DNA of 64,000 nucleotides from Mycteria americana (lineage: Eukaryota; Chordata; Aves; Ciconiiformes; Ciconiidae): positions 138,346,756-138,410,755 of the forward strand of contig NC_134366.1 in the NCBI RefSeq assembly GCF_035582795.1, in the 5' to 3' direction. Positions 27,450 to 39,300 of this stretch are shown one piece after another (the stretch's first letter is position 1; every line of letters starts with the position of its first letter). The notes beneath the pieces are model-generated. The model was not told where the DNA came from and searched no databases. It worked only from the letters and a program-made list of their open reading frames with translations. A program made the position numbers and the translations under genes.

Positions 27450-27895
27450 CTATATCTCAGCAGTAACTTCTTCCAACGCGTTTTCATTTGAGGAATTTAT
27501 TGCTTCTAAAAAAGGGCCGGGGTATGTCTGTGCTACGCAGTTCATTCCTTGTGCCACACTGATGTCTCCTCGGGAACTGAAGGTAGGGCAGGATCTAGTC
27601 CGTGCATAGTTTTGTTGCGGTCCAGCTTGACCAACCACCTCACTCACAGTGTTCACCAGCGAAGCCCTCCATCTCCGTCTCTGCAGTTGCTCTTCTTTAC
27701 ACTTAATGGAATACCAGGCCAGGAAAATAAAAAAGAATCCCACGAACTTGAGAGCAGCTGCCAACCCAAAGTAGACAAAACGAAATGAGGTGACATCGTA
27801 TTCCCAGCAAGATCCTTGTACGCCGCAATCCTGTTGCCAAAGCATGCAGGTGGTGTCAATAACAGCCCCAAAATAAATTGGAGTGGGAATGTAAG
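27450..27895 (-). CDS. SLCO5A1: SLCO5A1 last coding exon: end of TM11, TM12 and cytosolic tail
   Basis: This is the terminal exon of the solute carrier organic anion transporter 5A1, a 12-TM plasma-membrane protein of the OATP family whose substrate is poorly defined. It follows a TTCAG acceptor, completes Ala and reads YIPTPIYFGAVIDTTCMLWQ. An extracellular Cys-containing loop follows (CGVQGSCWEYDVTSFRF), then TM12 (about YFGLAAALKFVGFFFIFLAW). The cytosolic tail of about 80 residues begins with RRRWRAS and contains YARTRSCPTFSS. It ends VTAEI and TAG at 27450-27452. The start of the tail is conserved with mammals as I recall it, and the end is divergent. The exon gives 147 complete codons plus the stop. 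Confidence 0.96.
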
Positions 27896-29137
27896 CTGAA
27901 ATAAAAATAGCAACAGAAATAATACATGTTAGCGTATAGTGGAAGACTTCTAAAGAAACTATATGCCTTAGACAAACAGGTGGAGGTTGAGAAGTTTGGA
28001 GATCTCTACACCGCTGTTCTCACACATGATGTAAAACATGGAAAACTGGTCAGCTGATCTTCCCACCAACACTATTTACCCCACACATGAGCGTACCACA
28101 AATGGGAAAGAATTCAAGCAAAGAAGACAATGCAGCAGCACCTTACAACAGGTACTGCTTCCATCTGCCATCCCCAGACAGCTCTTCTTGAGCCACATGT
28201 CCCCAAAAGAAAATTCAACATTTCTCTCAGGCAATAGAGAAACAAAATATGACGTTATCTCCAGAGCACTACTTGCTGAACATCCGTTGCCCATGAGCTG
28301 GGAAAGAGTGGGGGTTGCTGCTTTAGATTAAGGAGAAAAAGCTCCAAAGACCGCAAAACGTTTCTCTTACTGAAGATGGATGGAAGCAGTGAGACCACTA
28401 AAATTATATATTTTCTTTTGAATAGATCTTCCTCAGAAACAGATTTAACTTCTAAGGCTGCTAAAAATGCAGCCAGCACACTGAATGCTCCTGCATTCGC
28501 CAGAAATACAACACCTTTAAGACAAGTCAGAAACGTCCTTCCTCAAAGAAAACTTCCAGATGCAGCTATAAGGGCTTCTCCTCTTCTTCTCCTAGAATAC
28601 TCCTTGCTTGCTCTAATCACGTGTTTCATAGTAGCTGAACACCTGGAGTGCTCTTTATAGGCAGGATTTCAGAAGCTCAAGAGCTTGAAAGAAACTGCTT
28701 TGTGGAATAAAGGCTTTTAACATGTACCCTTTTTGCTTTGAAACATTTGAAATTAGACATTAACTAACAATTGCTTCTTATTTTAAAAATGCAAAAAGCT
28801 GTTGTTAATGTTGAAAGCAATAAAAATATGTTTCTGAAAAAGAAAAAATTCTTATAAAATAATATTTAGTAACTATTAATTTTAAAATAAAATTTGAAAC
28901 TGTAAAAATATCTCCTTCTGGCACAAAAATGTGCTTCTAGAAAGTCAGTAACAAAAAAAAAAAAGAAAATTAAATACATTCTCAGTTACAACATTTTCAG
29001 AAGCTATTAATTTTAGGTTCCTAATACAATTAGTCAAGCAATTAGTTGCAGATTCATGGAATTTTAGTACTTTTATGGTACATTTAAGCCGAACATGGTG
29101 AGCCTTTATGGAAATGCTGAGTAACTCTAAGACTTAC
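27896..29137 (-). other. SLCO5A1: SLCO5A1 intron
   Basis: GT-AG intron (- strand) of about 1.2 kb. It is AT-rich around 28740-28990, with no recognised element. Confidence 0.8.
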
Positions 29138-29202
29138 CAAGAGTTCGTAATAAAACAAACTGCATTCCTAGTGCAAAGGGCCGCTCCCCATCTTCCACAG
29201 AC
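29138..29202 (-). CDS. SLCO5A1: SLCO5A1 exon: between TM10 and TM11
   Basis: This 65-bp exon follows the acceptor TGCTAG. It completes Arg, reads SVEDGERPFALGMQFVLLRT, L and the first base of Ala, and ends at a GTAAGT donor. RPFALGMQF is the conserved OATP segment leading into TM11. Phases match both neighbours exactly. It is too short to show up as an open frame on its own and was found by expecting this segment. Confidence 0.95.
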
Positions 29203-30294
29203 CTAGCAGGTGAAAAGAAAACTCCTCTGAAGAAACAGTCATAACAGATAACCATTGTGGTATGTTCTCGCTCTACCTCCTGGCTTTTTTCTGAGCTATA
29301 AAAAATCTTTGTCTAAATTTCTTCCATTTAGCTTCTAACACTGTTAACTCTTATTGCTAGGAAAAGATACAACCAGCCTCTCTTGTCCCTGTTTAATCAA
29401 AATCTCAATCACGCCTTTTAACCTTTCTTTACCTGTGTAAGGCCTGAAAAATTTGATCCAAACCCATTAAGGAAATTTAAAGAATCTATCCAAAATGTTT
29501 ATGGCTTCTCATGGTAGTTTCCTATTTTTTTTTATAATGTCTTGCTTTATTTCCTTAATAAATTAGATTAATTGTAGATAATTATAAATTAGATTAAATA
29601 GATAAATTAGAATTAATGGAGAATTAAGTTGCTGAAAGCTGGACTCAGCTTCTGAATTCAACAGATCTCTGCGTAGCATAAGCACTTTGGAGCTACTTTA
29701 GGAAAAATATCAGTAGAAACATCCAAACAGTCTCTAAACACCATTCCTTTTCAACACAAGTAATACAAGATTTATTCCATTAGTTTCAAAGGAAAAATAG
29801 ATGGTTTTCCTTTCAAAGTTTCAAAAGACTAAATACAAAGTAATGATACTCCACAATGCAACTACAATTTTAGCAAACCACACATTTTCTTCTGATTTAA
29901 AAAATATTTTTAAATCTTAACCTAAAGGTCTGAATTAAGATAGGCAGCTTCTAATGACATTGAAATATAAGATAAAAACACACAAAAAGACTGCAGTCAA
30001 AGGGGTGCAGATGTAAAATCAAGGTTTTGAAGTCAATCACTCTCTCAGAAATTGAGAAATCGGAGAACCAACTTGGGCCACAAATCTTGTACTGATGGGC
30101 TGTGCACAATATGTGGTTTGGGACAGTGCGTGTCACCGTTCAAGTGTGTGGGCCATCCTTTTTTTTACTGAACATTTCAAAATCCTGCTGGAGATGTCCC
30201 TTATGAACCTCACTATTGTGAGGCTCACTGCAGTATTAGTGTCCATTGATTGTAGTTTACCTTTGCATAATTGCAGTGCAATGACAATGGGTTT

Positions 30295-30322
30295 TTATTA
30301 TTATTATTATTATTGTTGTTGT
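30295..30322. repeat. (TTA)n/(TTG)n microsatellite
   Basis: About seven TTA units run directly into three TTG units. Intronic. Confidence 0.85.
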
Positions 30323-31149
30323 ACAGGTGGAAAACCCGGAGACAGAAGGAATAAGGTCAGAAGTCTCTGAATTATAACGGCGCTGTACACACAGTAGTTG
30401 ATCTAAGTCTCCATGAGCAACTGGAATTCTGACGTGCCCACTCCCGAGCGCTTGGCTTTACAGTCCTAACAGTGATCCTTTTACCCATTTCGTAGATTTT
30501 TTGAAAAGAAAGCTAGAAGACAAATTCCACCATATGACATGGCACAGTCCTCCACGTGTCAGCAGCAGGCTCCTGCATCAACCTCAGCCACCTGAGCTGA
30601 GAAAATGACAGCAAGAGAGTGCTGGTCCTTGTTGGGGATGAGACACAGATGCCTGCCAGAGGATTTCGGAGCCGTGCTCACGGCTGAGCCTAAGGAGAGC
30701 AAAGCCAAATCCTGATCTGCCTCGTTTTCTAATGACCTATTACAAAGGTTTGCCATTATTATTTTTACAGGGGATAACTGTGAGGAGCAGCAGAACATCA
30801 GTAGTCTCAGAAGATCAGAGTGAAGATATAAAGACAACACTACCAGGAGAAAATCCCACTTGGTTGGAAGGACCATTCTCGCAGAAAGAAAAGGTTTTAA
30901 AAAAGCCTGGCTTAAAAAAGCTAATTTGGAGAGAGATTTTACACAAAACCAGGCCAAAAGGTGTCTTTATGTTAGCAATTAACGCAGCTCAAGAGAAGCA
31001 GATTTATACAGCTAAACAGCTCGTGCTGAGGACCTGACATCTACACCACAAGCATTTCAGGTTTTGTAGGGATTTACTTCAGATCAGCTCTAACCTGGTC
31101 CCAGGGACTGAATACCCATCTGCATCTGGATCAATTTCGGTGTGCTTCT

Positions 31150-31360
31150 GAAGAGCATCTCAAACACTGGAACAGGCTTCCTGGAGAGGTGGTCGATGCC
31201 CCATGCCTGTCAGTGTTTGGACAATGCCCTTAATAACAGGCTTTAATTTTTGGTCAGCCCTGAAGTGGCCAGGCAGTTGGACTAGACGATCATTGTAGGG
31301 TCCCTTCCAACTGAACTATTCTATTCTATTCTATTCTATTCTATTCTATTCTATTCTATT
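31150..31360 (+). mobile_element. CR1 LINE, 3' end fragment with CTATT tail
   Basis: The sequence contains recognisable 3'-terminal avian CR1 text. Landmarks are ACTGGAACAGGCTTCCTGGA, GACTAGACGATCATTGTAGG and GTCCCTTCCAACTGAACTA. It is followed by nine perfect CTATT units at 31316-31360. The terminal ATTCT-type repeat is the hallmark of CR1. The copy is strongly 5'-truncated and encodes nothing. It is antisense to SLCO5A1. Confidence 0.9.
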
Positions 31361-32298
31361 TTTTCTATCTTCCAGCTCATCTCCATCCAAAAGGAACTTC
31401 CTTCTTGAACTGAGAGCTCTGAGAGCTCCAGATTCCAAACCAAATCGACATCTTTAAACCATTCTCTTTGTCCTTCTGTTACCAATAGAACCAATACCTA
31501 TGGGAGCGCTTTGTAAATCCTAGTAAATAATTATATCATTTTCCTCTAATTCTTCCTTCTCCTCTTTTAACAACAGCAACATGTATTATACAAATACAAA
31601 TTTATTTTAGCAGTAGACCATATCTGGTTTTTTTCAGATCACTTTTCTGTAAAAATCAGACTGAAGTTCACTTACAGAAGCTGTATTTTAAATGGACGAA
31701 GATTTTACAGGGAGTGATAATGTTTATCAGACCAGATAGCAGAGATGGGAAAAGCCAATCCAAAAACATGAACGCTTTTTTGCAAATGAACAAATAAATG
31801 ACCTTTCCCTACAAAGACTGTGTTGTTCTCTACCCTTAAATGACCATGATGACAACAATACTACTACAGTACAAGTCCAAAATTAGGGAAGATTCAAAAA
31901 CAGGCACGTGGCAGCAATGAACAATTTTAAGAAAGAGAAAAGGATAATTTTAAATATTAACATTTTTTCATTTGCATTTGAAAATCCAAACCATTGCTCT
32001 AAGAAGGTTGAAAATGTCTTCAGGAGTAATCATTTTCTTACATGATGCATTTACTTGTTCTCTCTTTATAGCGCCTGGAAATCACTGGGCACTTCATATT
32101 TCCTAAAGTGGATTATCGTGTTACATATTCGAAATACAAGCAAGTTCCACCCTATCCATGTCAGCCCTATTCTACTCACTTTTTGGGGATACATAAGCTT
32201 GAAGGAGTTTGGCTGCATTGCTCCAGCCTCTTCTGACACAGGCACTGGTGATAGCGGGCAGAGCAAAAATACTTAAAAAAACATAACTGAGTTCTCAC

Positions 32299-32540
32299 CG
32301 GAGTGTCACTATGATTGCTGACGGCTGGGCGCACGCTGTTATAAGGGTAACAATGAAGAGAAATATCAGGAACGGTATAAGCGTGTTGCAGGTTCGATCG
32401 CACTTCCCAGAAACGGCGTAGCCGTTCTCGTTCAGGTAGGTTTTGACAATAACCAGCCGGAGCTGACTGCGCTGGCCCACCGTCGGCGGAGTGATCACCT
32501 GGCGACTCTGGACACAGGCACATTCTGTGTAATTTCTTAC
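32299..32540 (-). CDS. SLCO5A1: SLCO5A1 exon: end of Kazal-like loop and TM10
   Basis: This 242-bp exon follows CTCCCCAG. It reads VRNYTECACVQSRQVITPPT, then VGQRSQLRLVIVKTYLNENG, then SGKCDRTCNTLIPFLIFLFI with the rest of TM10 (VTLITACAQPSAIIVTL), and ends CG of an Arg codon at GTGAGA. The first part completes the large extracellular Cys-rich loop between TM9 and TM10 and has an NYT glycosylation sequon. ACAQPSAI is a conserved OATP TM10 motif. Confidence 0.97.
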
Positions 32541-35500
32541 CTGGGGAGAGTGAAATAGAACATTTCCACATGAAAAACCCGTGCGAGAAAGACATTGCGC
32601 AGAGACGTGGTACAACAGTCCCACGGTACTTCTCAATCTCTAGCATCATTACCCCAAGTACAAGCGAGGTTACCACTCCAAGTATTTTTAAAGCTGGCCA
32701 GGGCTTCCTGCGATGAGACCGCCTTTCCATTGCTTACGACTTCCACTGTTTAGGCTGAGTTTAGAAAAAATTCTGGAATATTTCTGGAAAATTCTGCTGA
32801 AACAATTCAATCACTTCTGACAGGGAGGCTGGAGAAAAAGATTGTTTCTACTGTATTACAAAACCTGTGAGGAATCACTCTTTAAGCAGCACTGACAATG
32901 CCATATTCTGGAATTTGGCAGGCTGTCAGCACCCATCTTCAGGAGGTGTCTTCTGCCATCTCAATGGAAGTCTCCCCAGATTCGGCTAAAGAGCAACAAG
33001 CTGCACTTCGTGCTTGGAGCCCAGGACCTCCCAGCTGGATGTGGATGTGGATGGGATACGTAGAGGAGCAAAACCAGAGAATAAGGAGAAAGCAGAGACT
33101 TAAGACTGAAGGACATGAGGGATTCCTGAATGGACAAAGAGGCTGAAATTAGGATGAACAGACTGAATAACGAAGTGGCCTATCATAGGCAAAGGGACTG
33201 TGATTTGAGCAAGGTGAAGAAGAGCTAGATCAGAAATAGCCTCCCATCACATTTATTCTACTACTGTTTTCAACTGCTCTAACGGTGAAGGGGTGTGCAG
33301 CAGATCAGAATACTCCAGCGTTAGAGGGGAAACAGGTCAGGGCTCATGTGATGTTACAGGAAGGAGTTTTTGGTTTTGATGTTTGCATTTGTAAAACCTA
33401 GGACCACACATGCACAGAAGCTACATTAAAAGACCATCTTAAGGTTGCAAATTTAAGCACTTGGACATCTGGAAATGTCCAAATTAGGGTTGTTTGTCAA
33501 CTTTAATGTATACCTCTGTATGTGTTCGTGTTATGACATAGCCTCACATTTTTTTTCCATGGGATTTAGCTGAGCATCTTAATAATGTATCAACTTATCC
33601 AGTATTATTTTACCTCCCATTTTCAAAATGTGGCTCCAGGTATTTTTCTTCTCACACTACACATATTCCACTACAAAGACAGAATGACTCATATTTCATA
33701 CGGATTTTTCTATCACACTCATCTCGCTCACTAGCTTAACTCTTTCAAAAAAGAGTAATTTATCTTCAAAACAGTTATGAGAAGAGGCACTGATGTTGTT
33801 ATCTCTATTTTGTAGCTAAGTAACTGGAACAGATCAAAAGTTTCACAAATGTGGGTGGCAAATTCGAGACAGCCGGGATCCTTTTTTTCAGAACATGTTC
33901 CTTTATATACAACTTAATATATTCTAAATGAATTTTTTGTGCCTTCAGATACAGATTTAGGCACTCAGTGCTTCTACAAATGGCACTTCTGGTTATTGCT
34001 CATGTCCATCAGCTAGAATATGAAGAATACAAAATTAAAGACCAACTGGGAGAGGTTTCGTTTAAGTGACTTGCCCAACATCGCTTAGGAATGGAAGCAA
34101 TGACAGAATCCAGTTTCCCAAGGCAGCACTACACTGTCCTGCCTAATATCTCATGAGTGTTTGCTTTCTTCCTACAGTCCCTCACCTTAATCTCCTTACT
34201 GCTTCCAAACAGGCATCCTACAGAAAATAGTCCTCTTTACTACACAGTCTTTGTTCATCACCAGATAAACCAAGTCTGTGCACTAAAAGGCACAGATATG
34301 ACACAATAGAAATGCTAGAGTATAGGAATATATAAAATAGGTATGAACTGTACACAGACATCCTTTTCTCCCACTTCCAATTTTCAAGTGGTTCATTTTG
34401 AAAAAACTATATGCTAGAAGCTTAAATCCGAATGTTGTAAGTTAGCAACATTTTGTGTGTTATAGAGTGACACAAGCTTACACTTACTGTTTTTAAAAGT
34501 TCCCTACATAAAGCATTATTTAATGAAGAAATGTATTTTCCTACCAATGTCAGCCCTATTCTATTCACCATTAGCTACCGAGTTAAAACTTCAGGCCATG
34601 AAGGATCTTTTCTTAAATCATAAGAGGAAATAGTATGTTTCAAAATCTGTAGTGAAGAGTACATACTCCCAAAGTACCTCCCAACTGAATGAATTATTAG
34701 TACCAGTTTGATATCAGGTGAAATGTAGCAAAGACCAAGCCTATGTCTCAATCCAGCAAAGCACAAATAAGATTTATATAGACACTGAAAATTAATCACA
34801 GACTCACATCACAGGCTTTTTGCACTGGGCCAAAGCAATTTTCTATTAAAAAACAGCAAGATACTCTAAAAAAAAAACCTATAAAGGAAATGAAGCTGTT
34901 CTAAGTGGAATCTACGTATGAACCTGCATTTTCAGACCATTATCCAGCCAAACCTGAGAAAGTGCACTGCTGGACCTAACATACTCCTGCTTCACAGGCT
35001 GGCTCAGGACTGCAAATCAGGAGACTGATACATTATAAATAAGCTTTCTGGAAAGTACAATCAAGTCTTGAGAAAATCAATGTTTACATTACTTCCTGTC
35101 TTTCTTAATTATCCCTTTTTGAAGGACAGTTCTGTAACAGAAGAATTTAAGAGTTTGGTTTTTGTATGAAATGAGCACAACCATAATGCTCCGTTGATAT
35201 TTAGGTCAGATTCTATTTTTCAACTGTTTTCTTGTTCTCAGTCCTGGAAACTGCCAAATTCCCATGGTGTGACTTTACCAGCAGGATGCCCTTCCCCAGT
35301 CCAGCATAACTGGAAGACTAGGCTGTAACAGGCAATGTATTTCCAAGAAAGTGGATTATTAACATCCGTTAAGTTCTGGTTACTTGAGTTCAATGACAGT
35401 CACTTCATTTAGCCTGGAAGAGGTTTAGAGAAAGGCTATGAGAATGGCCAAACTATTTTACAAGAGCAGAATAAACAGGCAGTCTTTATTTAGCCATGCA

Positions 35501-36158
35501 AACAAATGACCTATCAATACACTGGTGCAGGTACAACAGCTACTTACGCAAAATGATGAGGCTGACACGAACACCAGTGACTTTAAACAGGCCATAACTA
35601 AATTTAAACAGGAGTTTAAAACAATTCCAACTACCTGAAGAGTTAAGTTCTTCCTTGCATTCAGAGAGGGAGCCAAAAAAAATCCAAAACTGCTCTTACA
35701 AGTAACACTGATGAGTTTGTGGAAAGACACTATGACATGGCTGCCTATGTTAGAAAGCTAAATTCGATGACACTGACTCAAGGTCCCCTCTCCAAGGCCT
35801 GCAGGAGCAGCAGACAGGCAGGCCGCTGCCATCAGGGACTTCAGAGTCTGTCCTGGAAACATCAGCCCTCCCCACCCCGTGGCACTTCGCACTCACTCGG
35901 CTGGAGGATTCACTTGGTACAAATGAGCTTGTGCCTCAAATTTGTACATAACTGAAAGGAAGGGGAGTGGGACCGTGCACCACCACACCACCAGCCTTTC
36001 AGAACATGGAACGACTTATGCACAAGTCAGCTGCAGAGCAACTTCTCCAGAGCTTAAGAGGGGGGATGCTTGCACTAGAGACAGAGCAGTCTGCAATCTG
36101 CATCAGTCCTGAGGGGCTACTGACGGGTTGTATGTGGGTGGGTGGGTGAAGCACTTAC
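32541..36158 (-). other. SLCO5A1: SLCO5A1 intron
   Basis: GT-AG intron of about 3.6 kb. It contains a probable MIR-like SINE remnant at 34048-34145 and a weaker one around 33800-33890. Just inside the donor on the - strand is a short C-rich CACCCACCCACCCACA run (36133-36148). Nothing else was recognised. Confidence 0.75.
34048..34145 (+). repeat. MIR-like SINE remnant
   Basis: TTTAAGTGACTTGCCCAACA followed by sequence resembling the MIR core (TGGAAGCAATGACAGAATCC and then CACTACACTGTCCTGCCT) follows the order of the MIR consensus from memory. It is old and diverged. Confidence 0.5.
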
Positions 36159-36318
36159 CCCTGTGCTGTGGTTTCCACCATTGATGCAGCCAGCTAGGCA
36201 AGGATTAAAATATGTTATTCCATCTGATCCACAGACAGGCTCGTACTCATGAATCTTACATCCACAGTTAACATTGCAGCTCCCAGTCAGATTCCTGTGG
36301 GCCATGGCAAGAGTGGGA
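36159..36318 (-). CDS. SLCO5A1: SLCO5A1 exon: Kazal-like extracellular domain
   Basis: This 160-bp exon after CTTTCTTCAG completes Gly, then reads PTLAMAHRNLTGSCNVNCGC, KIHEYEPVCGSDGITYFNPC and LAGCINGGNHSTG. It ends in phase 0 at GTAAGT. VCGSDGITY with the spaced cysteines is the Kazal-type signature found in the fifth extracellular loop of all OATPs. NLT and NHS are glycosylation sequons. An alternative acceptor CAG exists a few codons downstream, but the phase requires the one chosen. Confidence 0.95.
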
Positions 36319-39300
36319 CTGAAGAAAGGAAAAAGAACATGCTAGTAGAGCAAGCACAGATATCCTGCTGTTCAGAGGGAGAAAACATCCTACTCATTAA
36401 CTCTGGAACTGCGAGTTGATTATCAGAGAAAGACTGCCTTAACTCTAGGTTATGTACATGATTTAAACAATATAGAAGAACATCCAAGGCATCCCTGCCA
36501 TCAACTAAAAACACAATACAAAAATAATACCAAAGTTTAAAACTTTTATCTTATTTGCCCAGGTAATAGCTGTATTTTTCCCATTTTTTTTTCCTTTAAG
36601 AATTAAGACATCACTATTTTATATCCTAAGCTGTAGCAATTTGTTGTTGATTACTAGTGAAGGGCTCAGTGATGAGATGAAAGCATTGTGTGAACTAATA
36701 GGCATCTCTTCCCACATACCAACAACTCCTCAGAAAACTTAATGGTTGTATTATTTATATGTATATGTGAAATCTACAGGAATGTCTCTAGATCTGGAGG
36801 AGTGCTGTGCTGTTACTAAATGTCTGTAAAAGAACCACTACTCCGCTTCCCTGGCCCATTCCCCAAAATCCTGCCAAAGCCCAACTTTCTAGGTCCTCCC
36901 CAGTGTTTGGTGGTATGCTCAGAAGGAACTAAAGGGAATTTCAAAGCTGAAGGACATGCACACACCAAAAAGCAGGCTCTTCACTATCAATCGCTGCTGC
37001 TCCAAACAGATGTCAACTGCCACAGCAGGGAACTGCATCAACTCTTCACTGGCAAGCGCCAGGCCAGCCTAGGCACATCTTCACCATGGGATGAACGCGC
37101 CAAGGGACCCCAACCAAGGCAGCAGCTCATGGCACTCATCTGAGCTCAGTGCCTCATGCAACAAGGTCCGAATGAAGCACTGCACTGAGGTAGCTACAGG
37201 TATCTCCTGATGCACCTTCTCCTCTAGCTAACACCTCTGCATGGCGTATCTGGAGAGAGCAGGTTCATTCAGAAGCAGTTTTGGTCTCCCCAAATAGCAC
37301 TGCCCTGGGTGCTGGGGGTCCCAAAGCAAGACAAACTCCTAAGACAGAACCAATACCCGAGATCTTGAGCTGCCAAGGGGCAGCCAGTACAAACCACAGA
37401 GTGCCAGTGTGCAACTCGTGGCTGGAACTGAGATTTTATAAGCATATAATCCCACTGTGGCTCTACTTTACCATGTCAGTTGTACCATTGCAACTCAATC
37501 CAGAAGTGACAAAGGCCTTAGTAATAGCAGAGACCCTATCTGTAAGATCACAGACTCTTCATCAGAAGATGATGAGGGAAAAAAACCCACTGATCAAATG
37601 GTGCTTTTTGCTATCAGTAGAAAGAAATCAACTCTGGTTACAACTGACCACCGGCTGTCACCATCACAGGTTTTGACTCAGGTTGACTAAGTCACAGCCA
37701 TCAAATTAACCAGTTCCTGCCTTACCTACCATATCACTTCAGCCCTGCCCAAAACAACTCTCAGGTCACTTAAAAATGCTCAGCTTTGGGCACAAACCCT
37801 GGAGGAGACACCCAGCTACTCCCTGAGCTGAAGGAAAGCCCAAGGTGACACTGGACTTTTAACATCCCTGGGTAGGGTAAGGGCTTGGACTACAAAACAC
37901 AAGGAAAAGCGTTAGCAGGCACAAAGCCAACCTCACTGAAAGAAAGGAATAGTAAAAACCCCTACATAACTGTATATACAAATTCTGATTATAGAGAAAC
38001 AGAGTTAAACTGAAAGAGTTAAGGAAAGAGAAAACGGATACTAGTTTGTTTGCTCCCAAATTAGAAACAGACTGGCATAACTGGACCCAGTGTGTACAGA
38101 GATAATATCAAAGGATGTAAGGTGTCAATCTCTATTATCTAGAAGCTCCTCATTAATGAGGAAGTAGCTGATGATCGTATCATATTTTTCTGACAAATAA
38201 CTGGTCTGAAAAGCCTTTTACTTTTAATGGGCATATTTTCTTGAAAACCTCAGACTAGTTTCTAAAGAGCTAGCATACTACCTTTGGCCCTTTCAGTTAC
38301 TGCATTGCTCAGATGAGTTTTGTAGCATTGCTTTTTTTCCTTGGCTGGCTAAAGACTAATTGAAAACTTATTTTTGTATATGTACATTTTCTGTGAAAAC
38401 CTTTAGAAACACATGAAAATGGCTGTTGAGGCCACGGTTGTCTCTTCACCAGTATCCTGCCTCTAACAGTAGCCATAAGAAGATGACGAGGGAAGAGCAA
38501 GAACAGGGCAAGTACCTTCCCCCAGAAAAGTATTCTCTCAGCCTCTAATGAGTCTCAGCCCAAAATATTTTCTAAGTCTGACGGGTTTTTTAGTTAATAA
38601 ACCCCAATTTTTTTGCCTGTACTTCCCCCATTGAGATGAAATTTTTTGCATCTACAGTATCTAACAGCAAGGATTTTTCGACAGTCCACAGCCTGTTACA
38701 TGAGCTGTTGTTTGTTTTGAATCTGGCTCTTACTAGCTTTATCTGACAGCCCCCACTTCTACTACTTTGCTTGTAAATTCCGAAGACATGAAGGCTCCTG
38801 AAAAAATAAACTTAAGGGGTTCCTATGGCCAACATGAAAATATTTGCAAGCTCTAGTGAAATCTTGCAGTTGCAATTAAATAAACCACATCTAATATTAA
38901 CTAATCTAATCTAATCACATCTAGTATTACCTGAAGGCATTATGCCGGAAGGTACCTGAAGGCATAGGCATAAAGTATTACCTTTTATCCATGCTATTAC
39001 TGAACGTGATAGTTCAGGTACCAAAAAGAAAGTAACTGTTCCGCTTAGATACATATGCAGATACACCTTGAAATGTAAGTTATTTTCTGCTGTCATTATG
39101 CAGCCAAATTATAACAAGCATGAACTTTTAAATGGCCCATATTATATATTTATACCTATTTTTACTACACTTGCCATGCTCTGTGCCTTGTTTCAGGTTG
39201 CTAAATTAATTTAATAAGTGGAAAAGCAAGAGTCTGCAATGTGGTTTATTGCTGGTTCAATTTTCTGCATCTCATTTGGAATTTCATCTGGGTTTAAAAT

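Larger units (their letters stand above)
29203..32298 (-). other. SLCO5A1: SLCO5A1 intron
   Basis: GT-AG intron of about 3.1 kb. It holds an AT-rich stretch with ATAAATTAGATTAA-like repetition at 29550-29625, a TTA microsatellite near 30295, and a + strand CR1 3' end with its CTATT tail at 31150-31360. Confidence 0.8.

Noticed and set aside
33800..33890. Possible second MIR-like SINE next to the one at 34048
   Set aside because: Only a loose word match (TATTTTGTAGCTAAGTAACT, then AGCCGGGATCC), too diverged to list as a feature without alignment.
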